Position numbers and translations under genes: made by a program
In this document: piece by piece, positions 1 through 8,770 of the stretch
How positions within the stretch are numbered: the first letter of the stretch is position 1
Layout: every line of letters starts with the position of its first letter
The notes under the pieces: generated by a model
The model's database searches: none
The model's input: only the letters and a program-made list of their open reading frames with translations
Told to the model about the DNA's origin: nothing
NCBI GenBank assembly: GCA_903772945.1
Contig: CAICTM010000429.1
Location: forward strand, 1-64,000
Length of the DNA stretch: 64,000 nucleotides
Source of the DNA: Seminavis robusta
Lineage: Eukaryota > Bacillariophyta > Bacillariophyceae > Naviculales > Naviculaceae
Direction: 5' to 3'

Positions 1-550
1 AAGATCTTGCAGGGAGGGAACGATTGCTTCACACACTGTGCGGTCGTTTCCACTCCGAACCCGTTTCTTTGTATTGTTGATTCCTTGTTGGGTGCCTTTC
101 CTTTGGCCCCTGCGCTGGCACTATGGCTTTCGCGCTTTGTTGTTGGCTCTGACAGTTCCGGCTGGATGCTGTCGGCTCTCGGCAATCCTTGTGGATTCTG
201 CCGATGAAACTCTTGCTGCTGCGTCGTCGACCGATACTCGCGTCGTCGTCGGCTGCCGTCGAAACTCTTCGTCGGCTTGGATGCAGTCTCCTCTCGATCC
301 GTCCTCGGATCTTCACTCGTTGCTGTCGTTCGTTCGACAGGCTTCTTCTCTTCGGTCTTGTACCGATGCCGTCGTCGTCGACGGTCTTCTTCTGTTGCTG
401 TCGATGCTTCGACAGGCTTGGTCTCTATCGATCTTCTTCTCGTGTCGCGATCGGCAATCGGCCGATACTCGTGCTACCGTTCGTTGCTTCGATAGGCTCC
501 TCTTCGCTGCTTCGACTCGATAGTAGACCACTGCTATTCGTGATAGCAGC
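1..550. other. TCG/CGA-rich low-complexity stretch, no supported gene
   Basis: The sequence is dominated by degenerate TCG, TCT and GTCGT runs, with a loosely repeated block of roughly 60-90 bp containing variants of TTCGACAGGCTT between about 300 and 520. Several frames stay open on both strands, but this is expected from the biased composition and their translations are Ser/Arg/Leu-rich without recognisable motifs. I see no promoter, RNA gene or splice pattern. It may be an old decayed repeat or the edge of a mobile element. Confidence 0.4.
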
Positions 551-622
551 CTTTTTCAGTAGTATGTTAGTTGCTCTAAGCTCTCTTCTAGTTTCCTTGC
601 TATTGAGATACTACTGAAAAAG
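551..622. repeat. Perfect 15-bp inverted repeat (stem-loop)
   Basis: The arms at 551-565 and 608-622 are exact reverse complements (CTTTTTCAGTAGTAT and ATACTACTGAAAAAG) with a 42-bp spacer. It lies about 50 bp upstream of the open frame of the truncated LRR gene. It could be a folded RNA signal, a terminator-like structure or the remnant of a small inverted-repeat element; the sequence alone does not decide. Confidence 0.6.
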
Positions 623-677
623 TGGGTGGGCTCTGTATTTCTACTGTGAAATTCTAGTACAGAGGTACAGGGGTTGA

Positions 678-1535
678 ATCCCTAGTCGCGAATCCCCAAC
701 ACCATCCACTGCGCCCACTGGGGTTCTCGACGAGCTTTTGGAGAGTCTACCTGAATACACCACTGCTAGCATGAACAATGGCAGTAACACTCCTCAGTGG
801 CAAGCATGGCAATGGCTTGCAAACCATCAGAACATTACATTTCTTCCTGAATGGAGGAAGGAGCAGCTGTTTGCTCTGGCCACCTTCTTCTATGCCTTTG
901 AGGGAGAGAATTGGAACCCTATCATCCAGGATCGATGGATGGATGACACAAAGGAAGAGTGTCAATGGTTCTCCAGTGGATTTGGTTTCTTGGATCTGGA
1001 TGGCACATATGTCGAACTTCGAGATTTCGGTGTCGAACCTACGTTCCCATGCAACAGCCATGGAAAATTTACATCCCTTTTTCTGGAAGATCAAGACCTT
1101 TCTGGTCTCTCCCCATTTATTCCACCAGAGATTGCACTGTTGACCTCCTTGTCTATCCTTCATTTGGGTGCCAATGGTATTGCTGGACCAATTTCATCAT
1201 TGTTGCCCACTGAACTCTACAGGATGACTAGTTTGACTAGTATTAGCCTCTGGGATAATCCGGAATTGACTGGAAACATTCCTTCCGAGCTTGGGTTGTT
1301 GACTGATCATTTGACTTGGCTGGGATTGACAGTAACTGGTTTGACCGGCACCATCCCGGAGGAACTCTGTTTTGTCCCAGATCTGCAGTTTGACTGTACC
1401 CCTGATTTGTGTGGATGTGACTGTGGCTGTTGGCCTGCTGGAGACTTCCCAACCACAGCCTCTGCTGCTGTTGTCAACAACCGCACGCATGATAAATATC
1501 CGGTGGCTCCGTTGGCTAAGGGTGGATCACTCTGA
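678..1535 (+). pseudogene. 5'-truncated LRR protein (gene fragment)
   Basis: The open frame runs from just after a TGA at 675-677 to a TGA at 1533-1535; the first in-frame ATG is at 771. The product is a leucine-rich-repeat ectodomain related to the complete gene at 8771-11527. Shared features include a juxtamembrane P/T/S stretch, LDELL, PEWR, FALATF(F)YAFEGE and WMDDT, then plant-type repeats (IPSELGLLT, TGTIPEEL) and a Cys-rich end (CGCDCGC). The cytoplasmic tail and membrane segment of the intact gene are missing, and only about three repeats remain. A hydrophobic stretch does occur in the same frame at about 537-614, but two stop codons (615 and 675) separate it from the LRR part. I read this as a truncated or decaying copy; a missed upstream exon is the alternative. 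Confidence 0.6.
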
Positions 1536-1578
1536 CGACAGCAATTGTCTCTGTGTTGTATATTCATATATGGGTTCA

Positions 1579-1803
1579 TGCACCTCGGATTTCTCTGGGC
1601 TTTCACCGTTGACATTTTGGATGGAGTCAATTGCACTTTTGACATCACAAGTATTCCCCCGGGAAGTGGCATGGTTGCTCTTGTCATGTTCGGCATGATG
1701 TGAGGCGGGAGTCCTTACCATCAAGTACCGAAGAAGAGGACTGAGGAGAAACTCCGAGCAGTCGCCTTTCTCTATCAGCTCCTCCGGCCAGAGAAAAAGA
1801 TGA
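1579..1803 (+). pseudogene. Possible remnant of a membrane segment with basic tail
   Basis: An ATG at 1579 opens a 41-codon frame ending GMVALVMFGMM before a TGA. Shifting frame at that stop continues into VLTIKYRRRGLRRNSEQ and more Ser/Arg-rich sequence to a stop at 1801-1803. Together this looks like a transmembrane helix followed by a positively charged cytoplasmic tail, broken by one frameshift. It lies directly downstream of the truncated LRR fragment and may be the decayed end of the same or another receptor. The evidence is only composition and order, so it may be chance. Confidence 0.25.
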
Positions 1804-2658
1804 AACCACCACCGCATTGGCCCTGCTAGCTAGGGGCGCGGAAGGTGGAGGGGAAGAAGGTGGGTGCATGCTTTGAGTTGTATTGTCGTTCAGTGTTTAT
1901 TTTACATGCTTGCAGGCTTCTGGCCACTAGGGTTGAGTGCGGAAGATTACGAGCGAATGTGTGCCTGCAAGACTGGCAGCGCACAGAAAGTAGCTGTTAA
2001 AGCTTTCATCACCGTTACATTAAAGGTCACTTCTTACGATTCACGTCGTACATTCCGATTGTTCAATGTCGGTTGCGGGTTTGAAGAAGGGCTTTAATAT
2101 TGATCGTGTGATGTTACAGTCTCACTATTAGACGAACCCGTGCTCTTTGGCGGGCATGCTCTTAAACAAAAGAATGAAACAACCAGTCAATAAGTGTTCG
2201 TACCGGAACACACGGTGAGGAGTGTGCAAGGAAGAGAAGGGGCTTAAGCTACGACTAGAATTACTTAAATGGATTTCTTGTCTTGGCGAAGGTTGGGGCA
2301 ATCCCTCTTATCAAACAAGATGAATGAGCTTCTTCTTCCAATGCAAGTCTCTTTCTTTTTCTTTACATTGTACGAGCGTGTGAAGAAGTGAAGCCCGCAG
2401 CCGGATGATGATGTTGGTTGATGCTTGTGTGCAGGTTCCCAAGCACCATTCCTACCGGTACGTTGTACCGGTCGCATCTATTCTCTCTCTGTGTGTGTGT
2501 CTCATCTTTCAATCACAAACCACAAGACCTACCTTGGACCTTACCTTCCGGTTTTGCTGTTTCCTTTCTTGTGTTGGCTGGTGTAACATACCATTCCATC
2601 CATCCTCATTCCATTCCTTCCGTGGCGTTGAATCGTATCGTTGAAAGCAAGAACCAAG
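1804..2658. other. Intergenic; upstream region of the CRAL-TRIO gene
   Basis: No gene is supported here. Short open frames are unconvincing. The segment includes a short pyrimidine/TG-rich run near 2485-2500 and should hold the promoter and 5' leader of the gene starting at 2659. No clear TATA box was identified. Confidence 0.4.
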
Positions 2659-3771
2659 ATGAAGTTGTTGGGTCGTAATAAGAGTTCCTTCCAGAACCAG
2701 TGGACTACTGGCAGTGTGAGTAGCAGGAGTAGTAGTGTGCCCTCTTGTGTGGTGGTACCACCTGATGACCAAGATGACACTGAAGTGGATCCTTGGTGTC
2801 CCGACAATTTTGGTGCCATGTCCAAACTGTGGCAATTGAGCGACGAGGAGGAAATTCAAATGCGCGAACTCCAAGATCAATTGTCCGACGTAGATCATTG
2901 GAAGAATGATCCGTTTGAAGTCGTACGATTCTACAAGCACTACCAAGGCAATCTCCGGAAGGCAGAAGACAAGTTCCGCAAAATGGTCTTTTGGCGGTGG
3001 CAACATCACATTGATTCCCTTATTACTTCTGGGGCCAAGCCCCTCGGGGACTGTTTCCCGGCATCCGTACTGCGTGGCTACGACAAGGACGGAGATCCCA
3101 TTTACTTCCAACGCACCGCGGACGGCGCTTTCCAAGACACGCAAGGCATGATGGACTACATTACGCACCAACGAGAGCGAGATTTGACACGACGACCAAG
3201 AGGTGGTTGGCAACGAGACGTGTACGAACGCGAAATGGGACGACGTGTGGCACGCATGACCGTCGTGATCGATTTGCAAGGTTTCCAACGGGATCATTGG
3301 CCCCTCCTCCAAGCACATCTCACGCAAGAGTACTACGTTGGAGTCGCCAAGCGGATTCTCCTGGTACGAGCACCACCGCTATTCAAGGCCATGTGGCGTC
3401 TGAAGCGACATTTCTTGGATCCGGCCATGGTCAAATTGGTCACGTCCACCGGCCAACACGTGCTCGAACAGTATATCGATCCACAAGTACTCCCTCCTTC
3501 TTTGGGAGGCAGTGGCGGGGTCATGCCCGAATATGAGCGTGTTGTCCAACAACAACGGGGAGCCCCCTTTTCCAAACACTTGCACAAATTGTCCTCGTCG
3601 GAAACCGATGCGACGTCCCTCGCCGATTACAGTAGTACCCTGTCCCTGCTGGATACTCAACCCCAACACCAAGACGGAGTGGGTGGTCTCATTATTGGAG
3701 GAGGATCCTTTAGTTCCGAAACAAACAAGGTCACGCTCATCCAGTCGACTGCAGGTACAACAGCTTGCTAA
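2659..3771 (+). CDS. CRAL-TRIO (Sec14-like) lipid-binding protein
   Basis: A 370-residue intronless protein. The first in-frame ATG is at 2659. Residues about 60-115 are helical and charged, like the CRAL-TRIO N-terminal region, with a basic cluster around FRKMVFWRW. Residues about 130-290 carry the CRAL-TRIO fold signature: YDKDGDPIYF, then VVIDLQGF, a run of hydrophobic and basic residues (AKRILLVRAPPLFKAMW), and a C-terminal LPPSLGGSG that matches the 'LP.E.GG' end of Sec14 domains. The family binds and transfers phosphoinositides, phosphatidylcholine, tocopherols or retinoids; the ligand cannot be told here. The Ser-rich N-terminus and the last 80 residues look disordered. There is no signal peptide or membrane segment, so a cytosolic or membrane-peripheral location is likely. 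Confidence 0.85.
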   Translation: MKLLGRNKSSFQNQWTTGSVSSRSSSVPSCVVVPPDDQDDTEVDPWCPDNFGAMSKLWQLSDEEEIQMRELQDQLSDVDHWKNDPFEVVRFYKHYQGNLRKAEDKFRKMVFWRWQHHIDSLITSGAKPLGDCFPASVLRGYDKDGDPIYFQRTADGAFQDTQGMMDYITHQRERDLTRRPRGGWQRDVYEREMGRRVARMTVVIDLQGFQRDHWPLLQAHLTQEYYVGVAKRILLVRAPPLFKAMWRLKRHFLDPAMVKLVTSTGQHVLEQYIDPQVLPPSLGGSGGVMPEYERVVQQQRGAPFSKHLHKLSSSETDATSLADYSSTLSLLDTQPQHQDGVGGLIIGGGSFSSETNKVTLIQSTAGTTAC

Positions 3772-5186
3772 AGGAAAGAAACGCAAACATACATTCATTG
3801 GCCCATCATGCTAGCTACCGGTCCAGGGCCAGCAAAAAGCTGTGCTACTATTACGTTGTTGTAATGACTATTGTAACTTTCGCCCTTGCATTCCTCCATC
3901 TGCTCCTACATCTATTTTTTCTATTCTGTAGCTATACATGGTTCCATCCACACCCTGTCTTGGCTGGCTATGCGGAAAGCAACCCCACGCAACGCATTAC
4001 CTACCATATCCAGCCCAAAGCTTTCCTCCTTGGCAAAAATAGATCCAGTTGACTGACACTTACTTTGTGTTTAGATGATCCTGCGAGGGCACGTTTTGGT
4101 TTTGGTTCTCTTTTAGATGATCCTGGAAGGCTGGCTTGATCCATTTTTTTTGTTTGCACGGTCGCACTTCCTGTTCCAGCCAGGATCTCCTCGTCATCAA
4201 TGCAGGTCAGCCTAACAAAAGCAAACCATCACCTCGTGGCTCGACCACAGCCATGCAGAATAACTGTAACCATATTGGAGTTGCGCCCACACAACGCCGC
4301 TCTTTTGCTCAGTTTAGTAGCTGAGGGGTGGCTGCATGGCTGGGAGCTGGACGCCTCTACAAATCAGCACTCGAGGACCGCGTCCTCACTCCTGAGTTGG
4401 GTGTGCAACAAGCTGCCGCTGCCGCCGAGGCTTTGGAACGGGCAGGTGAGGTGCGGTGTCATTGCTTTGTTTCGATGAGATACGGTTCCATGGTACGGTA
4501 AAGGTACCGTACTATAATAGTACCACTACACGACGGTACATGTACCAGTACGACCCGTAAAAGGTACCATATTCTTAGCTATTTGCAGGAATGCTCGTTG
4601 GCTTGGGTCCTTGTCCTTGCTTTGCTTCTTACTATTTTAAAATAGCGTACAGTCGTACCAAGAGGACTTGTGCCCCGTCCTCGGGCCGGTGCCTAGCTAG
4701 CTAGTAGCGCAGCCTCCCAAGCCTCTATCATACGGTTACATCGTAGCTATTCATGGTTCCAAGGCATGCCGAGACGCTGGGGTCTTCAAGCTTCAATATG
4801 TACCGTAGCCAACCTCTATACATAAGACGGCCGCTGCGAACTTCGAACGGTCGGTTTGTCTACACCTTTGCTTGGCATGGCATTATTACTCGCGGCGCTG
4901 CAACCAACCTTTGTGGTTGCCACGGTAAAGCTAGCTACTAGCTAGTGCACAAAGACTATGTATCGCATTCGACAGATTGCGGACGAAAGTATCCAACAAA
5001 CGTGTTCCCATGGCCTAAAAACACGAGTCAATTTTGATCTCGACTTCTCATATCAACAAACAATGTACCAGTAGGCCTGGACGCAACAGAGCGAACGCAC
5101 TGTGTTACCATACCTGCTGCAACAGCAACAGACCACCATATTCATTCGATCCTAGCAGAAACACAACAAAGGCACCAGCGCCAATC
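3772..5186. other. Intergenic with short GTAC/CTAG palindromes
   Basis: No gene is supported. Around 4490-4570 there is a cluster of GGTACC, GTACCGTAC and GTACATGTAC palindromes, and TAGCTAGCTAG motifs recur near 4695 and 4935. The 3' UTR of the CRAL-TRIO gene and the promoter of the FAS1 gene must lie at the two ends. Small open frames here have no recognisable features. Confidence 0.4.
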
Positions 5187-7672
5187 ATGCCGTCATCAAC
5201 GTTGCAATGTGGCCTCGTCCAAGCCCTTGTTTTGTGGCCATTCCTCCTCCTGCTACTGCCGCGCATCACCCAAGGCAAATCGGTGTTTTCCGTGATCCGA
5301 GACGTAACCGAGCTGAGCAACTTCACACGGGCTTTGCAGCTGGCTGGCATGGATGCAGTCCTCGACGACGAAGCACAGCAATTCACTGTTTTCGCTCCTT
5401 CCAATGACGCCATTGACAGAGATCCTGTCTTTTCCACGTACATGAGTGAGGATGGCTGGTTTCATCATTTAAGGACCAACCTTCAGTTCATGATTGTACC
5501 GAATCAAGCTCTTTCAGACGAAATGATCTTTGACGGTTTCACAAGCGACCTGGTGACATTGAATGGAACGCTGGCAATATCACAACCGTTTGCAACCGTC
5601 AACTTGGTACAAACGCAGATTCCCAACTTGTCTGGGGCAACAAATGGAGTGGTCCATATCATGAGCGGAGTCATCAAGAATTACTGGAGAGAATACACGC
5701 TGAGAGATGATGTTGATCAACTGGATGAGTTGGAGGATGGATTGTCTCCGATTCTAGATCGTCTTGGCTTTGACGATCCGCTCAATGAGTTTGTCGAATC
5801 GGGCACGAGCTGGATTGCTGCCCGAAACAGGGGTTACGGCGACGATTCCATTGCTCTGGGTTTTAATGATATTGTGCAAGAGCTCACCAACCCCAACAAT
5901 GTCGAGTTCCAGTGGGAGGCTTACCTCTACAACCTTGTGGATTTCAACCTTTATGAGCAAGATGTCCAACGTGGTCTCCAACTCTTGGTCATGCCCCGGG
6001 CTGGTGTGGCTCACATGTGGATCACAAAGGACAACGACGCAGGAATACTTCGGTTCAATGATGCTATTTTAGACCGACAAACACTGGCCGACAATGGGTG
6101 AGTTGCTTCTCTCGATTCGACGATTCGATTCGATTCGCCCCAAGCTCGTCTAAATACGTGCGGGCGATCGAAATGAATTGTCTGAACTGCATCGATTCAA
6201 TCTGTGTATCTATCTATTCTAACCTGACCTCTTGCAATGACTCGACTCTCTCATCGCCGTTTCGTCGTTCCGTGCAAACAATTACATAATGCAGTGTGAC
6301 CCAGATTGTCACGAAACCGCTGGTGCCTCCGGGAATGGCAATGCTCCTGCAATACACTGCTGATTTCACGACCATCAATGTGAGAGACATGGCGACGTAC
6401 TTTTCGGAATCTGGGTGGAATCTGCGGGACATGACCCAGTCAATTGGTGTCAATGGCGGCGGTTTGAACATGTTTGTTCCTCTCCAGGACGGATTCGGGG
6501 CGTTCAATATTGAAGTGGCGGTTCGTCTCTCCACCTTGGAATGGCAGAGACATTTGTGGGATTTTCTCAAGCACACCATGGCGGAACCAGCCCGCACAAC
6601 GGAACGATGGTATGAGGTCGTCCAGGAGGCGGGGGGCACGTTGGCAGTGGAAATGCTCAGCGGGTTCAATACTACATTTGTGATTGACGATGATGGTGAC
6701 TTGACGATTGATGGAGCAAGGTTGTTGAAACCCGACGATTTGAAGGGAGTCGACGGGTAAGAACTGGTTCTTTCATTGATCAATGACTCACTCTGTGGCG
6801 GTTGCGGTTGCCTTTGCCTTTTGATTCTCATTTTTGTTTGCTTTTGCTCTTTCTTTTACAGGTACATTCACTTTGTTGAACAGGTTCCTCTGCCGCCATC
6901 GATTCTCCTGACGGTGTATGATCAAATCCAACAAAACCCACAAACGAGCACTGCAACCAGGCTGTTTGATGCTGCCCAATTCGGCGAATTCATCGACAGC
7001 TTGCTTCCCATGACACTCTTTGCTCCAGTCAACAGTGCTTGGGATGTCATCATCCCCTTTTTGGAAATTCCAGATGTGCTAAAGAATTTCATGTTTCAAC
7101 TACTCTGGTTTGACGACTACTTGGCAGATATGGATGGAGAGAACATAACATCTGCAAATGGGAAGAAGTGGAACATCCAAGTCATTGATGACCCCAACGG
7201 GCATGCCCTCTCCTATGCTCCAGAGAGAAACCCTGTAAAGATCTATATCAGCAACGCCGAAGGGCCAAAAGGCTTGACAAACTGTTCGGTTGTGCCTGGC
7301 CCGAAACAAACCAACATTCTCGCGAGGACAGGAATCATCCATTATATTGATTGCCTTTTCCTGGATTTCAACTACACCAGGGTCGACCCCTTGGCTCCGA
7401 CGTTTGCCCCCGTGACTGTAAATCCGCCACCTGCGTTTACAACCTCACCTGAAACTTTCACGAGTGTCCCGACCATGGATACGACTATGGCCAGCAGTGT
7501 GAGTTCTTCGCTGGGGGCTTCAACAGACCAATCTTTTGAAGCTACCGGTACCATGGATCAATCAGTCCTAGAGGAAGTGGCAGTTTTGGCTCAGGAAGCA
7601 GAGGCAAAGAGGCCGAAGTCCCCGGTTTCTCCCGGCACCCTCCGAAAACGTGCTGATGGTGCAAGGTACTAA
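5187..7672 (+). CDS. Secreted multi-FAS1 (fasciclin) domain protein, three exons
   Basis: Exons are 5187-6097, 6295-6756 and 6862-7672, giving 727 residues. Introns start GTGAGT and GTAAGA and end CAG. The ATG at 5187 begins a signal peptide with a strongly hydrophobic core (VLWPFLLLLLP). Four FAS1-like modules follow. Module 1 has FTVFAPSNDAID and GVVHIMSGVI, module 2 ends GVTQIV, module 3 has LNMFVPLQDGFG and ends GYIHFVEQ, and module 4 has MTLFAPVNSAWD and GIIHYIDCLF. FAS1 domains are extracellular adhesion modules, and in diatoms such proteins are candidates for substrate or cell adhesion. After about residue 625 comes a Pro/Ser/Thr-rich tail; the C-terminus is basic with no hydrophobic GPI-type end. 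Modules 2 and 3 are divergent. Splice sites are inferred by eye but keep frame through conserved motifs. Confidence 0.85.
6098..6294 (+). other. Intron 1 of the FAS1 gene
   Basis: The donor is GTGAGT at 6098 and the acceptor is GCAG ending at 6294. It is phase 2 and splits a Gly codon at the start of the H2-type motif of module 2. Removing it joins DNG to VTQIV in frame. Confidence 0.8.
6757..6861 (+). other. Intron 2 of the FAS1 gene
   Basis: The donor is GTAAGA at 6757 and the acceptor TTTTACAG ends at 6861. It is also phase 2 and again splits a Gly codon, this time in module 3 (VDG joined to YIHFVEQ). Confidence 0.85.
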
Positions 7673-8770
7673 ACAGAGATGAGCTTCAATTCTCAATCTG
7701 GAGTTTGAGATACCTCCAATGGAGTCGCCCATGGCAATCACATCAAATCAAAGATGCATTTACTGTATCTCTCATTTCGGGACGGCTTTTGCGTGGCGAA
7801 CTTACGACTTACGACATGCAACTTGCTATTAGCTAGCTAGCTAGCTATCTAGTACTCATCGATTGCCAGCGAAGTGGCTACTAGCTACTCCAAAGGACTC
7901 CGGAAAGCTCTCCGAGTACTGGTACTCCAGAGTAGCTCTCTGGCTGGAGTAGCTACATTTACTCGACAAGTCAGCCTCGTGCCTTGTGACCTCGAACCTA
8001 GCTAGCAAGCAACATACAGTTGGATAGCTCTTTGGGAGGAGCTGTGGGAATGCAGTGGGTGCGGGTGCCTGTAGCCACTACCGGTCATGTCAGAGTGTCA
8101 GTCGAGTGAGTCAAGTCCGCACGAGTGTCCTCGGCCGCATCGGCGGTTCACTCGGACATGCGTTTTCATCGTTTGGAACGGAGGACAGAGAACAGAGGGA
8201 GGACTGACTGGGGAGTATGAGTACAAGAGTACGAGTACTGTACCAGTATACAGTACTCTAGTGTGGATATTCCTGCGACACTTCGGAGTGATTCACAGTC
8301 ATTCACTAGTTTTTCTAGCTATTAATAGGTAAATTGGCTAGGTTTCTTGGCTATGACTCTTACACGCCCATAATAAACATCCCATGATTGACAGACTCTT
8401 TTTACCGAATAGGGAACTGTGATAGTCCGAGAGGTTTACGAGATTTACATGTATTTGTTCATCCATCAAGCATCGCATCGAGCTGTTCGTGCTGCTTGAA
8501 CGAGAATCGAGTACGATGGTCAGTTTGGTAGTGTGATCACCTTCAGCTCCACCAGGGCCTTGTCGCTGGTTGATCGCATCGCTCGATTGCCAACCAGCAC
8601 CAGCGAATGCGTAGAAGCAACCTCTCATGCGTATACGATCGACAACCCAAGAGTTGTCTATGCATGCCGGTTCGGATCAGACAATCAAGAGACTCCACCC
8701 CCTTTAGAAGGCCCAGCAAGTGCCACTATAGCTATTCAGTCTTTATTGACACCACCCCATTGCTGTTGTC
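7673..8770. other. Intergenic, TAGC-repeat and palindrome rich
   Basis: No gene is supported. A (TAGC)n run lies at about 7830-7850. Imperfect inverted repeats of the GGTACTCCAGAGTAGCT / CTGGCTGGAGTAGCTAC type lie at 7915-7960. The last few hundred bases should hold the promoter of the LRR gene at 8771. Confidence 0.4.

Noticed and set aside
38-617. Open frames of 142-161 codons on the plus strand
   Set aside because: They come from TCG-rich low-complexity sequence with several frames open at once and no recognisable motif.
660-700. Sequence GGGGTTGAATCCCTA resembling a tRNA T-arm / B box
   Set aside because: It lacks the invariant C of GGTTCGA, there is no matching A box or acceptor stem, and the stretch reads on into the LRR frame.
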